Of a stretch of DNA of 64,000 bases, positions 50,405 through 63,030 are shown in pieces. A program made the translations under genes and the position numbers. Under the pieces are notes generated by a model. The model did no database searches, was not told the DNA's origin, and was given only the letters and a program-made list of their open reading frames with translations. The stretch's first letter is position 1, and each line of letters opens with the position of its first letter. The DNA is from Sanderia malayensis (Eukaryota > Cnidaria > Scyphozoa > Semaeostomeae > Pelagiidae), in contig RQOL01000824.1 of the NCBI GenBank assembly GCA_013076295.1, positions 1-64,000 of the forward strand, given 5' to 3'.

Positions 50405-53041
50405 CTATCCCATGCTTTTGTAAATAAATTGGTTGAGCAAGTCTCTTTCCTGCCTCACTGTTGATTCACTGTACCAGTGTCTGTGGTCACCAGTCCATAA
50501 CTGGTTGATGTCTAAACGAAATAGCTCAAATATTGCAGGACTCAGAAAATGGTACATATTCAAAATTGTGTGCATTCCACAATCTGATCCATTTCTTTGT
50601 TGTGGGACAAGCAGGACCTGTTGTTTTACATCTTTCCATTGCAACATGAATTTCCATTCAATAAAGTTGAAAATATTAGTAATTTGAGTGTCACGTGAAA
50701 TTACACCTCCTGAACAATGACTAAGTGAATCCATTACTATCGCACAGGTTTTTGAAGATACAATGAGATACCAATGGTTGTGTTCACAGATTGGTACAAT
50801 AAGAATGCCATCAGCAGATAACTCCTTGATGAATGAGGCTGCTTTCTCATAATTTTGTACTGTTGTCAGATTTCCCCAAGTCCGAGTAAGTGACATGTAA
50901 AATATTGTGGCTACTATCTGGACATTGGAAGATAGGTGTGCAAACTTTTCACAAATGATTCTTGTGGACATTGTTACTATATTGTCTGTAATCCAGCCTC
51001 CGGAATCTAGAGAATCAATGTCTTCTTGAAATATTGGGACATCCCTAATGTTGCATAGCACAGGAGTGACTTGAGATGAGTTACACTCAATCAAATTTTC
51101 ATGTTCCAAAATTTTGATTGTAGCATCTGGAGATTTATGTTCTTGATATTCATACCTTATGTTAAGTTTTTTACTTTGCTCAGAGAAAATTTGTGGCAGC
51201 ATCCAATTCAGATAAAATGACCTAACTTTTTGTTTCACATCAAGCCAAAAATGTTCATCAAATGGAATTTCAACCAAAAAGATTGCACCATCATATCCCA
51301 GATCTCTATTTGTGGTGTAAACTACAAAATCACACATTTGAATATTTGAAGCAGCCATGGCTCCTTGTATTTGATAGTAGTATTTATGCCTGACATCCAT
51401 TGTGTAGGTACCATCAGCTTTCAAAATACCCCCAATACTTTTGTCTAAAAAAGCATCTCTTGGATGTCTGTCTTTATTCTTAAAAGAACATTTGTATTCT
51501 ATTGTAGCTTCACCACAACATTTGCAAGATCTAATGCCATCTGGACTTGCAGCAATAAAACGATTTTCTTTGCATATTACCAACCCAGACAATCTTCCTT
51601 CAAAATTTTGATGAGTTCTGGACATGAAATTCATGTATTCATTTCTTGCTTCATGTTCATTTTCTCTTCCGTACAAAATTTGGGAAGGCAAACTTTTATA
51701 TTTTTCAAGTGAGTCACCCTTTAGAAGTCTTGTGGCAAGCTTTTCACCTGTTTCATTGTTGTTTTTTTTCAATTTTATTCTGTCGTGCATAAACATCCTT
51801 TAAATGAGTTGAAGTTACAAAACCTCTTCTTTGTATTTTCCAATTTTCACCTTGACCCCTTGTCTCTAACTCTACCTTTTTGATCTGATCGCCATCAAAA
51901 GCCAACTGCCTCTCGAAATTATCTTGTTCCTTTCCTCCCTCTTTCAAGAATTTTTCAACATTTTCAATAAGTATTGGTTTTAGTGGCTTTGACTGTTTTT
52001 CCATATCATCTAAATCGATTTCAATTTCTGAATCAGTGTCATCTTCACTGTCAATAAACATTGCTGCGACAGACCCAAATTCTTTCAACTTTCTCTTCAC
52101 AGTTTTCAGTTCATCATGTGATAATTCCACTTGATCTTCAGTGACACGAGGGTCAAAATCAATTTTATCCTTGAAGGGGCCTCTCGTTTTTTTGACCAGT
52201 GGGGATTGCAATTTAGTTTTTTTTTCACGTTTTTTAAATGCATGCCTCTTCATTCCACTGCTACTTTTTACAACAAGGACATCATGAACAGGAGCTGCCC
52301 CAGTGCTTTTTAACTCCTTTTTTTCAAGTAGCATAACTTGTCAGTTGGTCCTGAAGAAGGATGGAGGCAATCATGCAACGAATACATGGCAGCAGCAATG
52401 TGTTTACATGCCCCATCCTGACCCCCAGGACACTGACAATATGCCGAAAACACACACCCAGCAGTTGGTTCCCATGAAAAAGCACTTCCATTTTCAACTT
52501 GCGTTCTCTCTCCGTCAACAATAAACCAAAGTTTATAAAAAAAGTCACTTTGCCTGGTTTCCTTTGACATCTTCGGTTTCACCTTCCCAAGAAATATGAA
52601 GTGGCCACACGTTTCTTTTAAAATTAATTCTTCGACATAACCGTCCATGAACAAGCCATATTCCTCAAAAGCTTTGTAGGACGCCACATTCTGTCTGTTA
52701 TACTTGCTTGACTTGAAGATCAAAAAGTTAAAAATATCCTCTATCCCGAACGGTGGCATGTTGTCTATTCTTGTGGAAAACTCGTTTATTGGGATAGAGA
52801 AAGGGTCGGGTAGTTTCTTACCTTTTATTGTAAGTCTTTCCGACAAATCTAAGCTGTCTTCGTGAAACTCCACATTGCTTTCAAGGCCTAATCGTATCGC
52901 TGCCTTGGCAAGCACAACAAGTTCGGCTTTTCTTTTATTGGAGACAGTGATTCCTTTCGACATAAGCACATTCCGTAAATCATAAACACTCATTCTTTCG
53001 ATTTCTTCATCTCCTGTGCGATCAAGACCAAAATCATTCAT
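50405..53041 (-). CDS. ISL2EU accessory protein: SAP, SWIM finger, YqaJ nuclease, Ulp1-like protease (two frame breaks)
   Basis: Three consecutive leftward frames: 52310-53041, 51753-52334 and 50405-51796. The first has a SAP-like helix pair (MSVYDLRNVLMSKGITVSNK) and a SWIM zinc finger (YCQCPGGQDGACKHIAAAMY). The second is an acidic linker. The third has YqaJ/lambda-exonuclease motifs (ILYGRENEHEARNEY, IAASPDGI, TIEYKCS, YYYQIQGAMAAS, CDFVVYT). It continues into a Ulp1/SENP-like cysteine protease with His in HNHWYLIV, Asp in IVMDSLSH and Cys in NGSDCGMHTI. YqaJ proteins process DNA ends in recombination. The protease fused after it is the unusual part. Frame breaks lie near 52320 and 51770-51790. 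Confidence 0.82.
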
Positions 53042-53099
53042 TTCGGACAGTATTTCTCAAGTCACTCAAAAGGCCAGTTCTCTTCATCAACAAGGACAG

Positions 53100-53190
53100 G
53101 AAAAGTTGTCCTAGGTTTCGTCTCAGCCAATCAGAACGCGCCATTCTCAAAAGAGCGTAAACAAAGAATTTTTTTTAGAAAAGGTGGATT
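53100..53190. repeat. ISL2EU right terminal inverted repeat
   Basis: Reverse complement of 48500-48587; begins GAAAAGTTGTCCTAGGTTTCG and ends GAAAAGGTGGATT. Confidence 0.88.
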
Positions 53191-53246
53191 CTAGAGGATG
53201 CCAACAAGACCCATACAACCACGACTACACCGAGAACACCAAATTT

Positions 53247-56200
53247 CGCTACTGGTTTTCAATTAAGCATAGTGAGTACTGAGAAGAAACCAGAGCTTTG
53301 CTTAAGCAGCACAAATGAGAAGATTAAATGAATATTTGACTGTCAAAATGTGATGGCTTTCTGTGAACATGACAACTTGGAAAACACACCCTTTGCCTAT
53401 CATGAAGATTACTTGCTGATTTGGCAAAAAACTGGGGTCTCCATAAAAAAACTGTTTCTGATAAAGGACTTTATTGCACGAAGCTTGACAGCAAAGTAGA
53501 ATTTGAGCTCCAGCTTTGTAACAGCTTCCTGTTCTCAGATAAAAATAGTGCATACTGACAAAAAAGCAGTGCTCTCACTAACAAAAGCCTAGCGGAACAG
53601 TGGCTCAGCTTAAGTGACAAAGTTTTATGAAAAAAATTTATTAATGGACAACTTGGCAAGTCTTCATAACCCAAGTTGCAGATACTGCAAAGCTACTGGA
53701 TTTCAATTAAGTATAGTGAGTACTGACAAGAAACCAGAGCTTTGCTAAAGCAGCACAAATGAGAAGTTTAAAGGAAAATTATGTAATGGCTTTCTGTGAA
53801 CATGACAAGTTGGAAAACACACGTTTTGCCTATCATGAAGATTACTTGCTGATTCGGCAAAAAACTGGGGTCTCCATAAACAAACCCTGTTTCTGATAAA
53901 GGACTTTATAAAACGAAGCTTGATGGCAATTTAGGATCTGAGCTCCAAACTTTGTCACAGTTTCTTGTTCTCAGATAAGTTTAGTGCGTACTAACAAAAA
54001 GCAGTGCTCTCACTGACAAAAGCCTAGCGGAACAGTGGCTAAGCTTAAGAGACTTTAAATTTTAGAAAAAAATTTGTTAATGGACAACTTGGGAAGTTTT
54101 CATATCCCAAGCTGCAAAAATCTGAATGGCTTTCTGTGAACATGACAACTTGGAAAACACACGCTTTGCCTATCATGCAGATTACTGGCTGATTTGGCAA
54201 AAAACTGGGGTCTCCATAAAAAAAACTCTGTTTCTTGTTCTCAGATAAGTTTAGTGCGTACTGACAAAAAAGCAGTACTCTCACTAACAAAAGCCTAGCG
54301 GAATGGCGGCTCAGCTTAAGAGACTTTAAATTTAATGAAAAAAATTTATTAATGGACAACTTGGGAAGTCTTCATAACCCAAGCTGCAGAAACTGGAAAG
54401 CTACCAGTTTTCAATCAAGCATAGTGAGTACTGACAAGAAACCAGAGCTTTGCTAAAGCAGCACAAATGAAATGATTAAATGAAAATTTGACTGTCCAAA
54501 TTTAATGGCTTTCTGTGAACATGACCAGTTGAAAAACACACGTTTTGCCTATCATGAAGATTACTTGCTGATTTGGCAAAAAACTGGGGTCTCAATAAAA
54601 AGACTCTGTTTCTGTTAGAGGACTTTATTACAGGAAGCTTGACAGCAAATTAGAATTTCAGCTCCAGCTTTGTAACAGTTTCCTGTTCTCAGATAAAAAT
54701 AGTGCGTACTGGCAAAAAAGCCGTGCTCTCACTAACAAAGGCCTAGCGGAAGAGTGGCTCAGCTTAAGAGACATTAAATTTTATGAAAAAAATTTATTAA
54801 TGGACAACTTGGGAAGTCTTCATAACCCAAGCTGCAGATACTGCAAAGCTACTGGTTTTCAATTAAGCATAGTGAGTACTGACAAGAAACCAGAGCTTTG
54901 CTAAAGCAGCACAAAGGAAAAGATTAAAGGAAAATTATGTAATGGCTTTCTGGGAACATGACAAGTTGGAAAGCACACCTTTTGCCTATCATGAAGATTA
55001 CTTGCTGATTTGGCAAAAAACTGGGGTCTCAATAAAAAGACTCTGTTTCTGTTAGAGGACTTTATTACAGGAAGCTTGACAGCAAATTAGAATTTCAGCT
55101 CCAGCTTTGTAACAGTTTCCTGTTCTCAGATAAAAATAGTGCGTACTGGCAAAAAAGCCGTGCTCTCACTAACAAAGGCCTAGCGGAAGAGTGGCTCAGC
55201 TTAAGAGACTTTAAATTTTATGAAAAAAATTTATTAATGGTTAACTTGGGATGTCTTCATAACCCAAGCTGCAGATACTGCAAAGCTACTGGTTTTCAAT
55301 CAAGCATAGTGAGTACTGACAAGAAACCAGAGCTTTCCTAAAGCAGCACAAATGAAAAGATTAAATGAAAATTTGACTGTCCAAATTTAATGGCTTTCTG
55401 TGAACATGACCAGTTGAAAAACACACGTTTTCCCTATCATGCAGATTACTGGCTGATTTGGCAAAAAACTGGGGTCTCCATAAAAAAAACTCTGTTTCTT
55501 GTTCTCAGATAAGTTTAGTGCGTACTGACAAAAAAGCAGTACTCTCACTAACAAAAGCCTAGCGGAATGGCGGCTCAGCTTAAGAGACTTTAAATTTAAT
55601 GAAAAAAATTTATTAATGGACAACTTGAGAAGTCTTCATAACCCAAGCTGCAGAAACTGGAAAGCTACCAGTTTTCAATCAAGCATAGTGAGTACTGACA
55701 AGAAACCAGAGCTTTCCTAAAGCAGCACAAATGAAAAGATTAAATGAAAATTTGACTGTCCAAATTAATGGCTTTCTGTGAACATGACCAGTTGAAAAAC
55801 ACACGTTTTGCCTATCATGCAGATTACTTGCTGATTTGGCAAAAAACTGGGGTCTCCATAAAAAAAACTCTGTTTCTGATAAAGGACTTTATAAAACGAA
55901 GCTTGATGGCAAATTATGATCTGAGCTCCAAACTTTTTAACAGTTTCTTGTTCTCAGATAAGTTTAGTGCGTACTGACAAAAAAGCAGTGCTCTCACTAA
56001 CAAAAGCCTAGCAGAACAGTGGCTCAGCTTAAGAGACTTTGAATTTAATAAAAAAAAATTATTAATGGACAGCTTGGTAAGTCTTCATAACCCAAGCTGC
56101 GGAAACTGGAAAGCTACCGGTTTTCAATCAAGCATAGTAGGTACTGACAAGAAACCAGAGCTTTGCTAAAGCAGCACAAATGAAAAGATTAAATGAAAAT

Positions 56201-59200
56201 TTGACTGTCCAAATTTAATGGCTTTCTGTGAACATGACCAGTTGAAAAACACACGTTTTCCCTATCATGCAGATTACTGGCTGATTTGGCAAAAAACTGG
56301 GGTCTCCATAAAAAAAACTCTGTTTCTGATAAAGGACTTTATAAAACAAAGCTTGATGGCAAATTATGATCTGAGCTCCAAACGTTTTAACAGTTTCTTG
56401 TTCTCAGATAAGTTTAGTGCGTACTGACAAAAAAGCAGTGCTCTCACTAACAAAAGCCTAGCAGAACAGTGGCTCAGCTTAAGAGACTTTGAATTTAATA
56501 AAAAAAATTTATTAATGGACAGCTTGGGAAGTCTTCATAACCCAAGCTGCAGAAACTGGAAAGCTACCGGTTTTCAATCAAGCATAGTGAGTACTAACAA
56601 GAAACCAGAGCTTCGCTAAAGCAGCACAAATGAAAACATTAAATGAAAATTTGACTGTCCAAATTTAATGACTTTGTGTGAACATGACCAGTTGAAAAAC
56701 ACACGTTTTGCCTATCATGAAGATTACTTGCTGATTTGGCAAAAAACTGGGGTCTCCATAAAAAAACTCTGTTTCTGATAAAGAACTTTATAAAACAAAA
56801 CTTGATGGCAATTTAGGATCTGAGCTCCAAACTTTGTAACAGTTTCCTGTTCTCAGATAAGTTTAGTGCGTACTGATAAAAAAGCAGTGCTCTCACTAAC
56901 AAAAGCGTAGTGGAATAGTGGCTCAGCTTAAGAGACTTTAAGTTTAATGAAAAAAATTTATTAATGGACAACTTGGGAAGTCTTCATGACCCAAGCTGCA
57001 GAAACTGGAAAGCTACCGGTTTTCAATCAAGCATAGTGAGTACCGACAAGAAACCAGAGCTTTGCTAAAGCAGCACAAATTAAAAGATTAAATCAAAATT
57101 CGTCTGTCCAAATTTAATGGCTTTCCGTAAACATGACAAGTTGGAAAACACACGTTTGGCCATCATGAAGATTGCTTGCCGACTTGGCAAAAACTGGGGT
57201 CTCCATAAAGAAACTTTGTTTCTGATAAAGGACTTGATAAAACGAAGCTTGACAGCAAATTAGAATTTCAGCTCCAGCTTTGTAACAGTTTCCTGTTCTC
57301 ATATAAAAATAGTGCGTACTGACAAAAAAGCAGTGCTCTCACTAACAAAAGCCTAGCGGAACAGTGGCTCAGCTTAAGAGACATTAAATTTTATGAAAAA
57401 AATTTATTAATGGACAACTTGGGAAGTCTTCATAACCCAAGCTGCAGATACTGCAAAGCTACTGGTTTTCAATTAAGCATAGTGAGTACTGACAAGAAAC
57501 CAGAGCTTTGCTAAAGCAGCACAAAGGAAAAGATTAAAGGAAAATTATGTAATGGCTTTCTGGGAACATGACAAGTTGGAAAGCACACCTTTTGCCTATC
57601 ATGAAGATTACTTGCTGATTTGGCAAAAACTGGGGTCTCAATAAAAAGACTCTGTTTCTGTTAGAGGACTTTATTACAGGAAGCTTGACAGCAAATTAGA
57701 ATTTCAGCTCCAGCTTTGTAACAGTTTCCTGTTCTCAGATAAAAAGTGCGTACTGGCAAAAAAGCCGTGCTCTCACTAACAAAGGCCTAGCGGAAGAGTG
57801 GCTCAGCTTAAGAGACTTTAAATTTTATGAAAAAAATTTATTAATGGTTAACTTGGGATGTCTTCATAACCCAAGCTGCAGATACTGCAAAGCTACTGGT
57901 TTTCAATCAAGCATAGTGAGTACTGACAAGAAACCAGAGCTTTCCTAAAGCAGCACAAATGAAAAGATTAAATGAAAATTTGACTGTCCAAATTTAATGG
58001 CTTTCTGTGAACATGACCAGTTGAAAAACACACGTTTTCCCTATCATGCAGATTACTGGCTGATTTGGCAAAAAGCTGGGGTCTCCATAAAAAAAACTCT
58101 GTTTCTTGTTCTCAGATAAGTTTAGTGCGTACTGACAAAAAGCAGTACTCTCACTAACAAAAGCCTAGCGGAATGGCGGCTCAGCTTAAGAGACTTTAAA
58201 TTTAATGAAAAAAATTTATTAATGGACAACTTGGGAAGTCTTCATAACCCAAGCTGCAGAAACTGGAAAGCTACCAGTTTTCAATCAAGCATAGTGAGTA
58301 CTGACAAGAAACCAGAGCTTTGCTAAAGCAGCACAAATGAAATGATTAAATGAAAATTTGACTGTCCAAATTTAATGGCTTTCTGTGAACATGACCAGTT
58401 GAAAAACACACGTTTTGCCTATCATGAAGATTACTTGCTGATTTGGCAAAAAACTGGGGTCTCAATAAAAAGACTCTGTTTCTGTTAGAGGGCTTTATTA
58501 CAGGAAGCTTGACAGCAAATTAGAATTTCAGCTCCAGCTTTGTAACAGTTTCCTGTTCTCAGATAAAAATAGTGCGTACTGGCAAAAAAGCCGTGCTCTC
58601 ACTAACAAAGGCCTAGCGGAAGAGTGGCTCAGCTTAAGAGACATTAAATTTTATGAAAAAAATTTATTAATGGACAACTTGGGAAGTCTTCATAACCCAA
58701 GCTGCAGATACTGCAAAGCTACTGGTTTTCAATTAAGCATAGTGAGTACTGACAAGAAACCAGAGCTTTGCTAAAGCAGCACAAAGGAAAAGATTAAAGG
58801 AAAATTATGTAATGGCTTTCTGGAACATGACAAGTTGGAAAGCACACCTTTTGCCTATCATGAAGATTACTTGCTGATTTGGCAAAAAACTGGGGTCTCA
58901 ATAAAAAGACTCTGTTTCTGTTAGAGGACTTTATTACAGGAAGCTTGACAGCAAATTAGAATTTCAGCTCCAGCTTTGTAACAGTTTCCTGTTCTCAGAT
59001 AAAAATAGTGCGTACTGGCAAAAAAGCCGTGCTCTCACTAACAAAGGCCTAGCGGAAGAGTGGCTCAGCTTAAGAGACATTAAATTTTATGAAAAAAATT
59101 TATTAATGGACAACTTGGGAAGTCTTCATAACCCAAGCTGCAGATACTGCAAAGCTACTGGTTTTCAATTAAGCATAGTGAGTACTGACAAGAAACCAGA

Positions 59201-60895
59201 GCTTTGCTAAAGCAGCACAAAGGAAAAGATTAAAGGAAAATTATGTAATGGCTTTCTGGGAACATGACAAGTTGGAAAGCACACCTTTTGCCTATCATGA
59301 AGATTACTTGCTGATTTGGCAAAAAACTGGGGTCTCAATAAAAGACTCTGTTTCTGTTAGAGGACTTTATTACAGGAAGCTTGACAGCAAATTAGAATTT
59401 CAGCTCCAGCTTTGTAACAGTTTCCTGTTCTCAGATAAAAATAGTGTGTACTGGCAAAAAAGCCGTGCTCTCACTAACAAAGGCCTAGCGGAAGAGTGGC
59501 TCAGCTTAAGAGACTTTAAATTTTATGAAAAAAATTTATTAATGGTTAACTTGGGATGTCTTCATAACCCAAGCTGCAGATACTGCAAAGCTACTGGTTT
59601 TCAATCAAGCATAGTGAGTACTGACAAGAAACCAGAGCTTTCTAAAGCAGCACAAATGAAAAGATTAAATGAAAATTTGACTGTCCAAATTTAATGGCTT
59701 TCTGTGAACATGACCAGTTGAAAAACACACGTTTTCCCTATCATGCAGATTACTGGCTGATTTGGCAAAAAACTGGGTCTCCATAAAAAAAACTCTGTTT
59801 CTTGTTCTCAGATAAGTTTAGTGCGTACTGACAAAAAAGCAGTACTCTCACTAACAAAAGCCTAGCGGAATGGCGGCTCAGCTTAAGAGACTTTAAATTT
59901 AATGAAAAAAATTTATTAATGGACAACTTGGGAAGTCTTCATAACCCAAGCTGCAGAAACTGGAAAGCTACCAGTTTTCAATCAAGCATAGTGAGTACTG
60001 ACAAGAAACCAGAGCTTTCCTAAAGCAGCACAAATGAAAAGATTAAATGAAAATTTGACTGTCCAAATTAATGGCTTTCTGTGAACATGACCAGTTGAAA
60101 AACACACGTTTTGCCTATCATGCAGATTACTTGCTGATTTGGCAAAAAACTGGGGTCTCCATAAAAAAAACTCTGTTTCTGATAAAGGACTTTATAAAAC
60201 GAAGCTTGATGGCAAATTATGATCTGAGCTCCAAACTTTTTAACAGTTTCTTGTTCTCAGATAAGTTTAGTGCGTACTGACAAAAAAGCAGTGCTCTCAC
60301 TAACAAAAGCCTAGCAGAACAGTGGCTCAGCTTAAGAGACTTTGAATTTAATAAAAAAAAATTATTAATGGACAGCTTGGTAAGTCTTCATAACCCAAGC
60401 TGCGGAAACTGGAAAGCTACCGGTTTTCAATCAAGCATAGTAGGTACTGACAAGAAACCAGAGCTTTGCTAAAGCAGCACAAATGAAAAGATTAAATGAA
60501 AATTTGACTGTCCAAATTTAATGGCTTTCTGTGAACATGACCAGTTGAAAAACACACGTTTTCCCTATCATGCAGATTACTGGCTGATTTGGCAAAAAAC
60601 TGGGGTCTCCATAAAAAAACCCTGTTTCTGATAAAGGACTTTATAAAACAAAGCTTGATGGCAAATTATGATCTGAGCTCCAAACGTTTTAACAGTTTCT
60701 TTTCTCAGATAAGTTTAGTGCGTACTGACAAAAAAGCAGTGCTCTCACTAACAAAAGCCTAGCAGAACAGTGGCTCAGCTTAAGAGACTTTGAATTTAAA
60801 AAAAAAAATTTATTAATGGACAGCTTGGGAAGTCTTCATAACCCAAGCTGCAGAAACTGGAAAGCTACCAGTTTTCAATCAAGCATAGTGAGTAC
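53247..60895. repeat. ~450 bp satellite array, ~18 monomers, higher-order structure
   Basis: Monomers can be phased on ATGGCTTTCTG: about 53351, 53786, 54125, 54505, 54942, 55390, 55768, 56218, 56668, 57117, 57552, 57997, 58376, 58812, 59248, 59693, 60071 and 60521. Full monomers are 435-450 bp. Shortened ones (~378 bp, with a deletion joining CTCTGTTTC to TTGTTCTCAG) recur. Blocks repeat in the same order: 55390-60071 monomers match with a ~4.30 kb offset, and 54942-55390 match 57552-57997 with a ~2.6 kb offset. Most monomers have stops; one is open (see 59248). The array starts just outside the ISL2EU right end and runs into the gap. Confidence 0.92.
59248..59694 (+). other. Single open satellite monomer (148 codons)
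   Basis: One monomer is open from ATG to TAA: MAFWEHDKLESTPFAYHEDY.. NPSCRYCKATGFQSSIV.. ENLTVQI. The TAA overlaps the next monomer's ATG (TAATG). Other monomers have the same frame with breaks. No known domain. It could be a relic of a repeated coding unit or chance from a near-multiple-of-three period; I do not call it a gene. Confidence 0.35.
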
Positions 60896-60995
60896 NNNNN
60901 NNNNNNNNNNNNNNNNNNNNNNNNNNNNNNNNNNNNNNNNNNNNNNNNNNNNNNNNNNNNNNNNNNNNNNNNNNNNNNNNNNNNNNNNNNNNNNN
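60896..60995. other. Assembly gap (100 N)
   Basis: Exactly 100 Ns, between two different tandem repeat arrays. Confidence 0.99.
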
Positions 60996-62200
60996 GCTGC
61001 AACAAAAACAATTGCTGAATCAAAACAACAATTCAAAGATCAAGAAACAAAAGCAACTTATCATGCATGCATCTTACAAGTCTGGGTAGTTGTAGCTGGA
61101 ATCGTTGTGGAAGCTGAAACAAAAACAATCGCTGAATCAAAACAACAATTCAAAGATCAAGAAACAAAAGCGACGAATCATGCATGCATCTTACAAGTCT
61201 GGGTAGTTGTAGCTGCTGGAATCGAGGTGGAAGCTGCAACAAAAACAATCGCAGAATCAAAACAACAATTCAAAGATCAAGAAACAAAAGCAACTTATCA
61301 TGCATGCATCTTACAAGTCTGGGTTGTTGAAGCTGCTGGAATCGAGGTGGAAGCTGCAACAAAAACAATTGCTGAATCAAAAAACAATTCAAAGATCAAG
61401 AAACAAAAGCACGAATCATGCATGCATCTTACAAGCCCGGGTTGTTGAAGGTTGAATCGTTGCAGAAGCTGCAACAAAAACAATTGCTGAATCAAAACAA
61501 CAATTCAAAGATCAAGAAACAAAAGCAACTTATCATGCATGCATCTTACAAGTCTGGGTTGTTGAAGCTGCTGGAATCGAGGTGGAAGCTGCAACAAAAA
61601 CAATTGCTGAATCAAAAAAACAATTCAAAGATCAAGAAACAAAAGCAACTAATCATGCATGCATCTTACAAGTCTGGGTAGTTGTAGCTGCTGGAATCGA
61701 GGTGGAAGCTGCAACAAAAAAAATCGCTGAATGAAAACAACAATTCAAAGATCAAGAAACAAAAGCAACTTATCATGCATGCATCTTACAAGTCTGGGTT
61801 GTTGAAGCTGCTGGAATCGAGGTGGAAGCTGCAACAAAAACAATTGCTGAATCAAAAAAACAATTCAAAGATCAAGAAACAAAAGCAACTAATCATGCAT
61901 GCATCTTACAAGTCTGGGTAGTTGTAGCTGCTGGAATCGAGGTGGAAGCTGCAACAAAAACAATCGCAGAATCAAAACAACAAGTCAAAGATCAAGAAAC
62001 AAAAGCAACTTATCATGCATGCATCTTACAAGTCTGGGTTGTTGAAGCTGCTGGAATCGAGGTGGAAGCTGCAACAAAAACAATTGCTGAATCAAAAAAA
62101 CAATTCAAAGATCAAGAAACAAAAGCAACTAATCATGCATGCATCTTACAAGTCTGGGTAGTTGAAGCTGCTGGAATCGATGCAGAAGCTGAAACAAAAA
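60996..62200 (+). repeat. 120 bp tandem repeat encoding a 40-residue unit
   Basis: Ten copies of a 120 bp unit (GCTGCAACAAAAACAATTGC.. TCATGCATGCATCTTACAAG.. GCTGGAATCGAGGTGGAA). The unit is exactly 40 codons and mostly open rightward: ATKTIAESKQQFKDQETKAT then HACILQVWVVVAAGIEVE. Two alternating subtypes (ACTTATCATG/GTTGTTGAAG and ACTAATCATG/GTTGTAGCTG) give a 240 bp super-unit. Frame breaks occur near 61385 and 61440, and a stop near 61733. The last unit runs to a stop at 62236. It may be a coding VNTR whose flanking exons lie in the gap. Confidence 0.85.
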
Positions 62201-62307
62201 TGATAGTTATAGTAAAATTCTCTTTCCCGAGTGATTGAGCCAGAGACTATTGCATGAAAGGCGGCAATATTCTAGAATAATGTCACATTTTAAAGATAGA
62301 GTCTTAC

Positions 62308-62485
62308 CATTTTTTTTCTCAATACATTGCTTGAATAGCTTGACAACATATTGTCCAGCTTCTTCTTTTAGAAACGATTCTCCTATGCTACCATGTGGAC
62401 TATATGACCACAGAGAGCCTCGTTCCTGATTGGAGTTAAATCCAATGACAAGGACTTCGCATCCCTTTGAAAACAGTATATCAGC
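62308..62485 (-). CDS. Internal exon of a host gene (downstream exon)
   Basis: A leftward exon bounded by acceptor ..CACTTTCAG (62486-62487) and donor GTAAGA (62307). It is open for 59 codons: ADILFSKGCEVLVIGFNSNQ then ERGSLWSYSPHGSIGESFLK and EAGQYVVKLFKQCIEKK. It starts in phase 0, which matches the end of the exon at 62863-63030. I do not recognise the protein. The compact alpha/beta pattern (VLVIGFN) suggests a folded domain. Confidence 0.6.
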
Positions 62486-62862
62486 CTGAAAGTGACAAAC
62501 AAGATGTACTAAAAGATGACACCAATTTTCTTTTATACTTTGGAGATCAAGAGTTTTCTTTACATTTTAAGGTCTTGCATGGCTTCACGCAGTAGAAATG
62601 CATACATGTGTATGATGGATTATTCAATCACATAACTGTTGTTGACGTGGGTCAAGTTAAAAAAAACCTTTACTCCCAAAACTGCCATGTACTTATCAAT
62701 TGCCAGCCTTGAAAGGGCAAATAGTTGAGTTGGTATATAGCTTGTAGTTAGCAGTTGCAGCCATACATTGGTTCAAACCAATGAAAGTATGAACTCCAAA
62801 AGTATAAAACCTGTCACCCTTACCACCACAGTATATATCAATTGTAAATAGCATATGGTTAC

Positions 62863-63030
62863 CCTTGTCTTTATTTTGTCTTTCAGATATGACATTGAAG
62901 TAGCAGAATATTTGTGGCTAAGTTCCTCATAATTAATATTTTTTTGCTTAGCAAGGCTCACACCACAGTTCTTGCATTTCTTTAAACTTATTGGCATGCT
63001 TGCAACACATTGTGGGCATTGGCGAGTTGT
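62863..63030 (-). CDS. Internal exon of a host gene (upstream exon, zinc-ribbon-like)
   Basis: A leftward exon with acceptor ..GTTCCTTAG (63031-63032) and donor GTAACC (62862). 168 bases, phase 0 at both ends: TTRQCPQCVASMPISLKKCK then NCGVSLAKQKNINYEEL. CPxC..CKxC is a zinc-ribbon pattern seen in several uncharacterised invertebrate proteins. With 62308-62485 it forms two exons of one gene with a 377 bp intron. Other exons would lie right of the window or beyond the repeats. Confidence 0.6.

Larger units (their letters stand above)
48500..53190. mobile_element. ISL2EU-type DNA transposon
   Basis: A 4.69 kb unit bounded by ~90 bp inverted repeats (AATCCACCTTTTCTAAAAAA.. TGGCGCGTTCTGATTGGCTG). 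Two converging genes: a THAP/DDE transposase reading right and a SAP-SWIM-YqaJ-Ulp1 protein reading left. A DDE transposase plus a separate YqaJ nuclease is the hallmark of ISL2EU elements. Confidence 0.85.

Noticed and set aside
53247..62200. CRISPR array
   Set aside because: Units are 450 and 120 bp, repeated end to end without unique spacers, in a eukaryotic context.
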